Assembly: GCA_024036415.1 (NCBI GenBank)
Contig: JAMWET010006979.1
Location: 1,313,001 to 1,377,000 of the forward strand
Direction: 5' to 3'
DNA length: 64,000 nt
From: Prochilodus magdalenae
Lineage: Eukaryota; Chordata; Actinopteri; Characiformes; Prochilodontidae
How positions within the stretch are numbered: position 1 is the first letter of the stretch; every line of letters begins with the position of its first letter. Below are positions 48,628-61,232 of the stretch, piece by piece. The notes beneath the pieces were generated by a model. The model saw only the letters and a list, made by a program, of their open reading frames with translations, was not told where the DNA came from and did no database searches. Made by a program: the position numbers and the translations under genes.

Positions 48628-51600
48628 CTGAAAGTGACAGAATAGGAATGAGCTGGATGAAGCACTGCTGGAGCGACCAATTCAACTGTCAGAAGTGGAC
48701 AGCAGCTAAGTACATGTAAAACAAACCTAAAGGAACCTGTTCTCCTGCAGTGTTCTGTTAATGGCCTTCTATTAAAGACTGGTGGACTGAGAGACACGAG
48801 TGTCCCTTCACTTAAAAAGCCGATTAAGAGTTTTGCTTCAGAAATAATACTAGGACATTAGAGCCATAATAAACCATGCTACTTCTCCTCTCCATACTGT
48901 AGTGCTTTTGCTCAAGTGGGAGTCAAAATGAAAGACTTTTATTTTTAATAGAGTAATATTTTATTTTGAGTATCTCTACTTTAACTCAAGTACATGGCTT
49001 GTATACTCATCCACCACTGTCAACTGTTGAGATGTTAAGTCATGCAGAGTGGTTTGATGTTAAAATGGTACATTGTTACTACAGTGGTGGTGATAGGATC
49101 CAGGGGTCATGTGGGAGCCAAAATGCTTTGGACATTTATGTATAAAGTTTATGGGGATTAGTATAACAAAAACACAGGAAAGACTTTCTTAGACTTTTGT
49201 GATAACCTTTTGTGTACTGTCACTTTAACGCCAGAGGTCCGCGCGCTTGTGCTTGGGGTTGGTCCAATTTGGGAGCGGGCGCCTCGGGGCTATACGGTTT
49301 CAGCTTAGCTTTAGTTTTACTCTTGTTAAAAATGGACTGGGTTTACCTGAATGGTGCGGAATAAACCTTTTCCCTTCTAAACGGAGTTCTGTGGACGTGT
49401 TTTCCTTTTATGAATGCACACGAGTCAAGAAGTGGTTTCGCGCCCGTTTAGCTCCCACAGGTCATAATGTCTACAATAAAAATGGCATAGTTCATTTGCT
49501 AACCAAAAAGGCCAGTAAGCGCATGCTCTAAGTTTTGTATGTGGTAAATATGAAGAAATAGGGCGATTTTTTGTTTGCATGTTGTATAAAAATAGATTTC
49601 AGGCCAAAAGCTTGTGTAACACTAATATACACCGGTGTCTCGGGCATCAGGCAACATAGCTGTAACCATTAAGCCTGTTGTATTGGTAACGAAGTGTTTT
49701 GTTTTGTCTCTGCTACAGACACCGCAACCCCTGGTTCCTATCACCATCTCTGTAAAGAAAATCTGTTGCTAAGTTTATCTGCAACGAAACGTTTCACATG
49801 AAATTGCTCTGAATTACTTTTTAGGCCAAAGACTGATTTAGGCCAAAATCGTTATGGCTGCATGTGAACATGTTGAAGTGTTATAGGGTTTGCATTGATG
49901 AATAAATCAATTTTGTAGCTTAATGAGCTACAGTTAGTACTTTTTCTACTACTAACATCTCTGAGGAGCTGAGGTGTAATGCTGCTCTGGGATTAGATAA
50001 TGCATATGATACATATTTAAGATTATAACATGAAATGACAGGAGACTTTGTTATATCTGTGTGCTTATTCTAAGTAGCCAGATGAATGATGAGCTACCAG
50101 TTTAACCTTTGCTGCTATAGTTTCTCAGTATAATAGCTGAAGTCAGTGTATAATAGCTAGTAGCCGTTATACAATAGCAACAATGAAAATGTATGAACAA
50201 ACTGGGTAGAGCACCTTCACTGGAAGAATGTGGAAGATTATGTGGTTCTTACCAGTTCCAAGCAGAATTGAAAAGATGTACAGGTTTCCAGACATAGCTC
50301 CAAAATGAAATGGGTCCTAGGTTGAACACACAAAAGACAGAAATAAGAAAACAATGGAAAATAAAAAAAATCGTCATCATTTACTAGGGCCAAACAACTT
50401 GTATATCAAAAGTGCAATTCAAAAAGAGCCGCATTTGGAAATGCATTGTTATGCATTATGTATGTTTTAACTGTCGTTTAAGTGGGGAAGCTGAGCCCAG
50501 TAAAGTCAAGCTTGTGAACCGGCAGTCTAGAACAGCATTCAAGCCTGAATAAATGGAAGTGCTAGTCCTCCGAAGGAAAAAAGGTCTGGTGACTAAATTG
50601 TAGAAAATTGTTCTCCAAGAGCCACTGGAAACACTCTACAAGTTCCTCACAGCCCCCGCCTCTCAAGGGTCCACACAAACTCCTTGAGGCACGTGGTGTC
50701 CTGGCCTGCACAAGTGCCATGGTGTGTGCCCAATGGCATGCGTCATTGGCACAGTGGTTTCTCAGTGTAGCAGCCAAACACAGCTCAGTGTGCATCCTAT
50801 CCATTAGTATCATTATGCTATCAAGACCAGTGCCGCTGGTAGCCGCCTCCCACTGTCTCCTCTCAGTCGCCTTTCACTGTGTTATTGATGCTGGTGTGCC
50901 CCGCTCACGACACCATCACCCGCCCACGAGTCATCCACCAGCCCGGGTGCTGCATGTTCAGCTGTGATGCCCTCGACCTGGCACAGCAGCACCACTTTAC
51001 TCTGTCTGACTGACTGGACCCGTCAGGGAATGAGCATGTGCAGCAATCGGTACCGCCATTAATCGGGTTATGTCCTGTTTCCTGACTGCCATTGTGTTTG
51101 TTGATGTGTTGTTTGTCTGCTTTCAGTTCAGAGGTCATATCCCACTTCTAACACCACTGTGGAGTCCACATGGAAGAATATTCGGAAACACTGCACATAC
51201 AAGCCAATGCTCTGTTATGTAACAGGCACTTCAACAGCCAGCAAGAAACGCCCAGACCAATGGTGGTAGACACCTCCAACACACAGTGACCCACACTCCT
51301 CGGATACAGCTCCCCTAATTATCTACAAACTAACCCACCCAGCAACAACGACTTCAGCAGTCACAACAAACTGACCTTTTAACTGGGATTATAATGCACT
51401 GCCAGTCAAAGACCATTTGGTTACTTCTTCCAAAAGGTTTTGCTGAGAGCCTACCCTCATAGAGATAGAGGTTCCTGAAAGGTTCTTGGCTTAGTCGCAA
51501 AAAATAAATAAATAAATGAAATAATCTTGGCATAGAACCATTCTGACGAGGTTCTTTAAAGGTTCCTCACACACCTCTTTAAACTTTCTGAACCTGAACT

Positions 51601-52339
51601 AAAAGGCTCTTTACCACACCCAGAAGTGTTTTTTCTATGGTCGCAAAAAATATATATTTTTAAAAGTAAATTTTTAAAAAGATTTAGAGCATCTACAGCA
51701 TAAATGTACTAACTTAAGAGTCCATAAAAGTCTATATCAGCTTCACACTACTAAATATGACCCTGTGACATATTCAAAATGGAAAACTGACCTGACAAAG
51801 TGGACGAATATGCTCGACTCTCTCAATCACACGAGTAGGTGTGAAGTGTGACCTCCTCCTCTCCTGGGCTTTTATACCTCGTCCCAACTTTAGAACATCC
51901 CATGCTTGGCCCCATCGCCATGGAGAACTGCTGCATCTATAAATTAGCTTAGCAGGTGCATCAGCGAACATATGCATTTATGATGGAGGAGTCATAAAAC
52001 AGGCTGTAATCAGTGCTGGTTTCCAGGAAGCCTGCTTATCAGGACAGAGTATATTAAGTTATTGTTGTACTGATATTAAAGATTATTTGTTAAAGCCAAA
52101 AAGGGAAGTTCCCCATATAGTGGAGCATCAGTTGCAAATACACAATGATAAATGACTTGCACCAGAGCATTGTGTGTAAGGCACACTCTGCATTAACAAG
52201 ATCAACGAGTCTTCACAGATATTATAGCTGCTGGAATAAAAACATCTACAGTTAATCATTTGTGTAATGTGCAATAAACTGCAAAAGTATCTATCATATC
52301 TATCATACACTCAGTCTATTTTACTAGGCCCACTTGCAG
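48628..52339. other. Intergenic or minus-strand intron, no gene seen
   Basis: An upstream signal-peptide exon for the mucin-like gene is expected on the minus strand but was not found. No other exon recognised. Confidence 0.45.
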
Positions 52340-52710
52340 TGCCGCTGGAGTGTGTAAACACTGTGTCCACTCACTGTTAACTCTATATAGACACTTTCAC
52401 CTGGCTGGTCCACCTTGTAGATGTAAAGTCAGAGATGATAACTCATCTGTTGCTTCATTGTTTGTGCTGATTATACTCTGGTCCTTCATCAGTGGTCACA
52501 GGACGCTGTTGGCTGGATAGTTTTGGTTGGTGGACTTGTTAGTCCAGCAGTGACACCAAGGTGTTTAAACACTCCAGCAGCACCGCTGTGTCTGATTCAT
52601 TCACACCAGGACCACATCAGTGTCACTGCAGTGCTGAGAATTATCCACCACACACATAATGCCTGATCCTTGGTGGTCCTGTGAGGGTCTTCACCTTTGA
52701 TGAACAGGAT
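52340..52710 (+). repeat. Dispersed repeat family H, copy 2
   Basis: It is collinear with 23,003-23,400 at roughly 75-80 percent by eye, in the same orientation. It includes a ggtgtttaaacactccagca block and cataatgcctgatccttggt near its end. Confidence 0.75.
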
Positions 52711-53289
52711 AACAAAATAAAAAGTAAATCAGATCGGAATTAGATCTATCTGTAATTGCAGAACTGCAATTAGCGTTACTCCTATATGGTGAGTGAAACT
52801 GATCAAATTTACAATGAGTGTAGATACAAGCACGTGTGCATGAATTCATTTAGTCACTTAGTAAGTTAGTTATCAACTATACAATTATGCAATGCATTTC
52901 TAATTCAGAAAAGGGATATTTCACAGTCATTTTGGGGAGTGTAGGGAATGGGGCTTGAGTCCAGTGTGTCCCACTGTAAACATTCCAACTGAATAATTTA
53001 TGATTGTATTTATTAATTTGGCAGAGATGTTTATCAAGAATAACATACATATGGATCTGTAAGTTATACAAATACAAATACATAATACAAATACAGAATA
53101 GCCCTCTATGACATACAGTGCCCCCCACTGACAAAATAGAGGTCTTCACAAAGGAGGATAAAAGCAAAACCCTGTACAGCATACCACAGCATTTAGAAGA
53201 AAAACCCACTATTCAATTACTTACTTTTATTATTTGCTAAAACATAACTCCAATAAAATAGACCGCTTATATAACTAGGCAATCTCCCC

Positions 53290-53860
53290 ATACTAAACTC
53301 ATCATAGTTGCACAAATAGCATCACAGAGAAGGAATCAACCAACAGTAAGAAACTTGCAAATGATGTAAGCAAAAAGGACCTTATCACTGTATGGTGAAC
53401 ATTCTTTGAGCAGTGATGCCCTTCTTGAGTTATCCTGTTAGTGCCAGCACCACTGGCAGATGACAGCTGCCCTTAACACCATGTGAACATCGCCAAAGAC
53501 TGCAATGGTGTCGTGCCAGACTGTCATGGAGTGACATGGCAGTAGAACATCTTCACTGATGAGTTCCACTTTTGTCTTGGTGGAGATGACCAATGAATCT
53601 GTGTGGGGGGGCACCAATGTCAGCGCCAAGATGAACAGTTTGTTGTCATGTGTCACACATCCAGAAGGCCTGGTGTCACTCCACCTCCACCCCTACCACA
53701 TAATCTGCAGGACCTGTGTGACAATATTCAAGCTGCATGGGGTGGATTATCACGGGACACTATTCGGAGCCTCTACAACTCCATGTACCAGCGATTTTTT
53801 TCCAGAGCAACCTATGAGTGCCTCTACATCTTACCTACCCAATGACATAACTACTGTTTC
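53290..53860 (+). mobile_element. Decayed Tc1-like element with transposase remains (family T)
   Basis: It begins with agaaggaatcaaccaacag and contains the shared blocks gttagtgccagcaccactgg and cttggtggagatgaccaatg (transposase core). The phrase cacacatccagaaggcctgg is shared with the copy at 46,340-46,370. Terminal repeats are eroded and the reading frames are broken. Confidence 0.65.
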
Positions 53861-56194
53861 AACTATGAGGTGCAGACATTTCACAATCTGTGAAAATCTC
53901 TTTGTACTATGACCGTGCCATGTTTAAAATCACTGAGCTCTTCAGTACAACCCATTCTCCTGCCACTGTTTGTCTATGGAGACTTTGTTCTGGATAATAT
54001 ACACCTGGTAGCAATTAGTGAGGCTGAAACACCTGAACCCAATAATTAGAAGATCGTCCACATTCTTTTGGCCACATAGTGTCAGCCTCACTCTTAAAGG
54101 CACAGTAACCAAAACAGCCAGTTTGATTCTAAATGACAATGAAAGAATGGAAAGAGGTAATGACAAATAAATGACGACTGTTCTTGATATATAAAGCGTC
54201 AGAAATATATAGAAAGGTTGCTTTGGGGTTGCTTTGCTTAGCTACTGAAAGAGCGGAAACTGTGCCATGGAAAAGTTCTCAGTAGGGATTTATAATTGGT
54301 TCCAGAGAGAAAGCATCAGGGCCTGAGAACAGGGCTTGAGAACTGCAGTGTTTGAACTGTCTGTTTGGAGAATCTCTGCTGATCACTTCACTTCACTCAC
54401 TTCTAATAGCTAACATTAGGATGGATCGGGGAGAACTGTCCCTAGCTGTAGTTCACGTCTTTATCTCTCTCTGTCATATTCTTATATACACATATAACAC
54501 TGTACACATCTATAAGCTGTAAGTGAAAAGCCTATATGGCTTGTAATCTTGGAGACAAAATCGGCAGTAGCCATATATTGCTGTCAAGAAGTCAATACTG
54601 GAACAGGAAGTGGGAGGACACTACATCATTTTTGTTCAAACGGTCATGATTATTCAAATGGACATGCAAACAGCCTAGTCGGATTTTCCTAGATTGGATT
54701 AAGGTGTAAAAAATCTGATAAAGCTGATAAATTTAGCTCTCAAGCTTCAAAACATGTATATCCTTACTTTGATTTCTTTCAGAATGCTCAGTCTACGCAT
54801 GGGAGAAGACAGTGAGATGGCAACAAAGTGCAATGCCACTACATGCGTCACAAAGTGAAGAACTGAAATATTCCTGATCTTCTTGATGAAGTACGATCAT
54901 AATGCAGGTTCAGCTGAAATGACTTTTTAAAAAAATAAAGCTGCGGCATGAAGTTTGAGTTGTAGGTTAGGCCTGTGAGTTTACTGGGTGGTTGAAAAGC
55001 AGACTTTTAATTATTTTCTGACTCATGTGGACCTAGAGTAAATTTGATCACTGACAAAATTGGATATTCTGCTGTTATGGATTATTAAGTGAATGTAAAT
55101 GAACTCAAAATTAGAATTTCAAATTACTGACCAGTTGTGTTTACACACAGAGGAATATGACCTCTGCATCAAACCCATTCATGCAGTGAATACCCTTACA
55201 CAATAAAGAGCCCTATCTACAGCAGCGGGGCACTTCAGGGCACTTCAGTCACATCCTGTTGGTTCAGAGGATCAAACCAACAACTACACAACTACACACC
55301 AGTACTGCACGGTATATGCTATATACTAATCTTAACAATATGAGTTCTGCAGGCTAGCACACACAAACATTAACATGCTACACAATTTATTACTTACAGG
55401 AAGTGATGGAACTTACGCCATACCAAACTGGACTCTGACACTACTTTGGCAGAGATTTCTTTAAAAAAACACAAACAAATAAACAAATTATAACAGAATT
55501 TATTTATTTTTACAGGCTGTTTTTACAGATTTGGGTTGTACTCACATGTATACACTATTTCTGGTCCTGCCACCACCACAGTCGCCATCGTATCACCATC
55601 CACCACTTTTTTACAGATGTGAGAAGCTCCTCCCTTTCCGTTTCCTGTTTCACTGTGGGACAATGGTGTCCATTGTTACCATACTCACAAATTAACTGGT
55701 TCTGAGTGTGCATTGTGGACCTTCGAGTGTACTCAAGTTTGACACTTGTACTATATACTACATACCCCAACACTTGTTAGCATTAGCATGAAGTGCACAG
55801 TTGGGATGCACCCACTGTCCCTCCTGCACATCTTAATGACGTCAGCAAAAGTCATTATTCAGTCAGGCTCAAGGCCTCCAAGGTTCCAGAATGGTAACCT
55901 TTCACCCAGTTATATGATGGATAGACTGGAGATGGGTATAAACAAGTCCTTATCTCATGTCACAGTGTCCTTCTCAAGGAGCATACCATAAAGCTCACAG
56001 AGGCACAAGCCAGAGAACTGTTATTCTTGGAGGTAAGAAATACATTAAGATAAATAAATAAATAAATAATAAAATTAAGTGTAAGTGTGAAATACTATCG
56101 TAGCAGACTTATTTAATAAAAATAAATAAATAAATAAAATAATAATAATAAAAAAGCACCCTCCTGTAATTAGTGAATTAGGAAGCAGCAGCTT
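53861..56194. other. Intergenic, no gene seen
   Basis: AT-rich; (AAAT)-type runs at 56,046-56,074 and 56,116-56,142. No exon recognised. Confidence 0.5.
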
Positions 56195-56445
56195 GGAGGT
56201 CTGTTGGTGCTGGCCACGGTGCCTCCACATCTCCACCCAGACAAAATCGTTACTCTTCACTGAAGATCACCTGCTGCCATTCAGAGTCACACCATGACAG
56301 TCTGGCACGACACCATTGCAGTCTTCAGCAACACTGACGTAGTGTCGCAGTCGTCGTAACGGTCTGTATGCATGTAATCCTGCTTCGTGCACCCGTCTGC
56401 CAATGGTCCTGGCACGAACATGATGACTCATGGAATCTATATGTT
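56195..56445 (-). mobile_element. Internal fragment of family T transposon
   Basis: This carries the reverse complement of the transposase core and the preceding block (gacagtctggcacgacacca, ccgtctgccaatggtcctgg). It matches 20,970-21,100 and, reversed, 53,430-53,620. No ends were found. Confidence 0.6.
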
Positions 56446-56484
56446 AAGTAGAGCTGATAAAAATAAACAGTGGTGTGAAAATGA

Positions 56485-56590
56485 TACCTGTTCTGTGGTG
56501 GTCCTGTGGTGGTCCTGACTACTAAAGAACAAGGTTTAAGCAAGTATGCAGAGAAACACGTGGACTACAGTAGCACAATGAGTGTAGATA
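56485..56590 (+). repeat. Dispersed repeat family H, 3' fragment
   Basis: It matches the tail of copy 1 (ggtggtcctgac-tactaaagaacaaggtt … gcagagaaacacgtgg against gcagagaaacagatgg at 23,393). Only the last 100 bases or so are present. Confidence 0.6.
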
Positions 56591-56639
56591 GAAGGTATGT
56601 ATGTGTACCTGCCCTGTAAGTGAGCCATAATTGTGGAGG

Positions 56640-57116
56640 CCCCTGTTTTCCCCTATTGGGCGTCTAGATGGTGCTGTCGAGCAAGAAGAAAAAAGCGGGA
56701 GCAGGGTGTCCATCCACTCCAATCCTCCAGCACTTCAGAGTAGCGCACTTAACAGGAACCAGCAAACGCTGCTGCTTTCAGGACAGGACACCTCTCATCG
56801 CCTGCACCGGCGTGGAAAACAAGTCTCATGTTGCAGCCGGAGCTTAAACGCAGCGTGCACAGCTGAAAGCCATGATATGCAGCAAGTGGAGGCTTCCTTT
56901 CTGTGACAGTGAGAAGTGAGGAATTCTTCCGCCGCTCGTTGTCGGCGTGTTTCCGAGGTAAAAGAGGGGGATAGAGAGCGAGGACAGGAGGCCAGAGAGC
57001 TCTAATGCGCTCTGCTGTGGTGAAACTGCAAGCTCAGGCGAGATAACCGCAGATAAACCGACGCTAGCTGCCTGAGTCACCCACACTGCGCTGTATAACG
57101 GGACTCGGGGCCGAAG
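56640..57116 (+). promoter_or_regulatory. CpG-rich promoter and 5' UTR of the tlcd3-family gene
   Basis: GC and CpG content rise sharply over this block compared with the flanks, and it leads directly into the ATG at 57,117. An in-frame TAA at 57,096-57,098 precedes the start codon. No TATA box was seen. The transcription start is not defined. Confidence 0.5.
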
Positions 57117-57238
57117 ATGTGGCGTGTGCTGGTGTCCGGTGTCGTGCTCTTTCCCGGCTTGTTTCTCGCCTTTCGGAAGGTCCTGCCGTCCGTGTTTAAG
57201 CGGTGGACCGAGGCGGACGTCGTGTTGGTCAGCGAGAG
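57117..57238 (+). CDS. tlcd3: TLCD3 (FAM57) family protein, first coding exon
   Basis: ATG at 57,117 opens 40 complete codons plus two bases, ending at a GTGAGT donor at 57,239. The peptide begins MWRVLVSGVVLFPGLFLAFR and ends WTEADVVLVSE(R). The FPGLF segment followed by W-x-E-A-D-x-V-x-V-S-x-R matches my recollection of the N-terminus of TLCD3B/TLCD3A, including an exon end at the same Arg. The family are multi-pass membrane proteins with a TLC (TRAM/LAG1/CLN8) domain, linked to ceramide metabolism. The first hydrophobic segment is visible here at residues about 4-18. The residues look slightly closer to TLCD3B than TLCD3A, but 41 residues cannot decide. Later exons (expected to start LVSSV) were not seen and probably lie beyond the window. 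Confidence 0.75.
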
Positions 57239-57297
57239 GTGAGTGAGGAGTGTTTAACGCTGAGGTTGCCTTCCTGTTAAACCAGCTTCTTATCGGA

Positions 57298-57392
57298 ATT
57301 CCCCGTTCCACCTTAAATAGTGCAGCGGCGCCTGCATTCTAGCGCCACAGGCTGCTGGAACTGCTGCACTATTTAAGGTGGAACGGCGGAAT
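57298..57392. repeat. Foldback (inverted repeat) in tlcd3 intron 1
   Basis: The arms at 57,298-57,326 and 57,363-57,392 are reverse complements, sharing CGTTCCACCTTAAATAGTGC with one indel near the outer end. A 36-base spacer separates them. This could be a short foldback transposon or a structured intronic RNA; I do not recognise it. Confidence 0.7.
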
Positions 57393-60285
57393 CCGCTGCT
57401 AATATCACCTTCGTGGTTTGATAATGAAGTTCAGCTCGTTTGTTTTGGCATTTATATAAGACATAGCAGACACTGAGGCTATGGTAATCTGTCGACAGGT
57501 CACAGTGACACCTTTAATTATATTAATCCGTATTTCTGTGTGTCGGGATTATCATGCTATCATAGTGATAATCCCTCTCTCTATCTCTTTCTCACTGTAG
57601 TGCTGAGCAATTGCAGTGCACATACAGCACTACTGTTTGTTTTTGGTCTTTCATTTTTCTTTATTTGCCACATACTTTTTTTTTAACATGGCCCGGCGGT
57701 TTTTGGGCTACACGCTACACACCCCTAGTCCATTCAGCGACCACCAAACAGGCTGTGTTCTGATTGGTTAAGAGTGGTCGAATGACTGTGAGGCGTGTTC
57801 ACCCATCACTGTTAGACCACAGGGTCCCAACACTGGACCCGGATTCCCCCCTGCCCGGGCACATTTGATTATTTCCCTGTGCCAAAACACCGACTTCATC
57901 TTACAGGAGCTGGGCCTGGGGTCCTGAGAGCTGGACAAACACCACAGTGGGCAGAACTGGTGGGGGTATTCCAGGATCAGGCTTGGGATCCATTGCACTT
58001 CACCAAAGAGAGGTCATATGTTGCAGAGTTGCAGTTTTTAGTCAGAGTTAAATATCAGACCAAATGTGCATGTGCCTTATGCGCAGAATGATTGACAGCT
58101 GCCTGTCCAACACTCCTAGCCTGATCATTATCCAGCTTTTATATGACATTAACTGGGGAAAAAATGGACAGATATGCAGACGGATGGATGGCAAAAGAAG
58201 AAAGGAAGTCAAACAGACAGATGAACAGTGAACAAACTGTGTTCATGTTTGGATAAATGAAGGGATGGGTGCCAGGTAGGTACAGACTGGTGGTTTAGCT
58301 TCCTATCCTTTGGTTATGCACTGTTAGCTTTAGCTCGCCAAGAGTCTAAGACTCTTTCTGTGTTGTGTGGGTGGGGCTAGAAAGGTTAGGCTTCGGATTG
58401 GTTAGGACATGCTTAGGGAAGTGTTACCCGAGATCAGGACCACCCAGTTCACATGGAGTGGACAGAAATATGGCGAAATACAGCAGTCTTGAATTAGACT
58501 TTGGGAAGATGCTCATAAGACATATATACATGCAGTTGTTTTCTTGAGAGGCCTGCTAGTTTAATTAAATCAAATCGAGTTATATTTATTGTCATGTCAC
58601 ATTTCCACAAGTCTGAAGCTGAGTAAAAATCTAAGATGTGTATTCTCTAGGAGTAGCTAAATACACAATACAATTAGTATCCACAATATTAAACACCAGA
58701 ATAGTTCTGTTAAGCCAAATATACAGTTTCATATAACAGTGATGTAGGTAGAAGCTATGATATATACAGATGTACATACAACTGCATTGTATATGCAGTT
58801 AGGGGCATCTGAAGTAGATACAAGAGAGATACAGTATATGATTAACAGGGGAAAAAATACCAGTCTATATGTGCCGGTATAAAGTTGTTACATATAAAGT
58901 GCAGGGTGTTCCTGGTGAAATAATAATAACAACAACAATAACATTTGTGTTTCTACATACACAGATTTGGGGGCTTTAAGCACAATCCAAGGCCTTGTTT
59001 TTGTTACATCAGTTGTTTTTAAAGCCCTAAGCCTTGAAAGCTGCCACAAACAGAGAGGGTTGGGGTATGTTGAGCTCCAGTTTGCTGTGAGCATATCTCA
59101 GTATCATTGAAGCATGACTTGGTCCCCAGTATAGGAGAAAGATAAAGCCCTTATCGGTTGTCATCCATGCAGTTGGGTCACAACGTCTGTTTGCCCTAAA
59201 GGCAGATAGGTTTTTTTTTTTTCTGTAGGTTTGAATGGCTGTGCAGTGTAGGCAAGTGATAAGCTGACACCGATACACACTCTTGTGTTAGGTGCAGACT
59301 TTTCCTCTTTGCTGTCTGAATCATTGAAAGCATATTACGTCATTCTAGGATAATATTGTGCACTGCGAGTCTTGGCTATAAAAACAGCCTTTTAAGGATT
59401 CGGGAACATTGCAAGGGAGCTTGAAGAGGAAGCTTTTAAAAGTACAATACAGAAAAACATTAGAGCATTTGTAAGAGGACTGGGAGGGGGGGGAATGATG
59501 CTCATATCCAGTATTTTAAATGTGGACATCTTCCAATGCTGATGTGTAAACATAGATTAAATGTACAACTGCCTGGATTATCACTTTGTAAAAGGTTAAA
59601 AAGAATAAATCAACTGCCGATGTTTACATGTGTACTACAGAAGTCTGGGAATCCTCCTATCATAAATACACCACTGAAAATCAGTTCAATTTACTCAAAT
59701 GTGTATTTTATTTTAAGGCTAAAAGATTAATTGCATAATTGCATTTTTTAGAGGGGCTATTTTTAATTACTGTCACAATGGTAACTTTTTACTGGGGGCT
59801 TTAATTTAGGGCTGAGAGATTAATAGTTTATATAAAAATCACAATTTTAAAGAATACAGTTTTAAGTTTGCAACAGCTTCAATTTTTGTAGCTGTCTACA
59901 TTATCAGCTATTTTGCTGTAACAAATTTGTGGTGTAAGAATAGCAGATAATAACACCTATGAAGCTTGTGAAGCACCTGTAGCTGAGTTGGACCAATCAG
60001 AAATGACCCCAGGACTGTATGCATGAAGGCAACCATATTTACCTGGCCATCTGGTGTGTCCCAATTCTCAAGCCAGAATATGGATATGCATATGTGGATA
60101 TGCTTCTCTTCCTGGCCTAAATATGTTCTTTATAGAAGGTTTTCAAGTCAGAAAATGGGTCAGAAAAATCACAATTAGATATTTTAACCAAATCCATAGG
60201 GGTAGGATTTGGAAATAATTGTGCCACACTAATGCAGAAGGTCCATATACACATATATATGTGTCATGTTTGGCTTTGCACTGTA

Positions 60286-60288
<3 letters not shown>

Positions 60289-60332
<44 letters not shown>

Positions 60333-60479
60333 CTTTATTGATCCCGAAGGAAATTTAGCAGCCAGTAGCGGTTTCACAAAAAACGAACAGCACAGATACA
60401 CATAATAATACAAAAAAATATAAAAATAAAAATAAAACAGTGTTGTGCAGTATGAGAAACCTAAAAGGGATGTTCAGTA
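60289..60479 (+). repeat. GATA microsatellite plus dispersed repeat family G, copy 2
   Basis: About eleven GATA units (60,289-60,332) run directly into the same ctttattgatcccgaagg unit seen at 6,731. The order microsatellite then conserved end suggests the tail of a retroposon whose simple repeat grew. Confidence 0.7.
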
Positions 60480-61197
60480 ACGGCAGCAGTATTACTAACT
60501 ATTAAGGTATAGGCTATAGAACTATACATACAGCGAGTCACTATCTATGGATATGTTAATATAAATATATAAATATATCTCAGGCCAGAGGCCAGTAATG
60601 GGGATAAGAGTATGCATTATCATTGCACAAGATTGTGACCCATCGTTGCCTAGATAAAATTTCATCAAATGCATTGATTAATGGAATAATTGTATCAGCC
60701 CCAGCTGTGTGAAAAAACATTTCTGCTCTCTTGGGCTTTCTCCTGTGTGTAGTAGGCTTGGTTTAGCAATCTTGGGAGGAGTGAAATCTGTGGCTATTGG
60801 TAAACCGATCCCCATTCCTCTTATGAAAGGCTAGAATAAACCCCTAGACCAATCCGAACCTCCATATCCCTGCTGTTAACCGCTCTTCAGAAAGAACTGC
60901 TTTGGTTTGAAAAGTGTTATCAGTTTTATCTAAGCCTCACACAGTCATCACCAAACTTGCAAGCTTTGAGTTTTCTTCACTTTGCGGTTTCAGTCTGGCA
61001 CCCTTGCCGTGCACTTTAGCTAGACGACTCAGCTTCCTCTGATGAGATGAGGTTGAGGTTTGTTTGATGAGGACAACAAAATGCCAAAGCTTTTTGCCAT
61101 AGCCCAAATGATAGAAATTGCAAAAATGCAAAAAAATGTGTTGATTTTAATGCATTAGATCGAAACAATAATTCTCAGATTCAAAAAATCATATTAA

Positions 61198-61232
61198 AAT
61201 AAATAAATAAATAAATAAATAAATAAAATAAA
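61198..61232. repeat. (AAAT)n microsatellite
   Basis: About eight tandem AAAT units. Confidence 0.9.

Noticed and set aside
48287..48685. Intact 132-residue secreted protein starting at TTG 48,685
   Set aside because: No ATG start, an in-frame TGA just upstream, and strong internal splice sites point to a spliced exon instead.
49247..49531. 94-codon plus-strand frame
   Set aside because: No family signature and no promoter or splice evidence; likely chance.
50608..50967. 119-codon plus-strand frame rich in Ser and His
   Set aside because: No domain or splice features; the opposite strand is also open, a sign of composition.
56844..57311. 155-codon minus-strand open frame over the tlcd3 promoter and first exon
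   Set aside because: GC-rich shadow antisense to the tlcd3-family exon; no protein features recognised.
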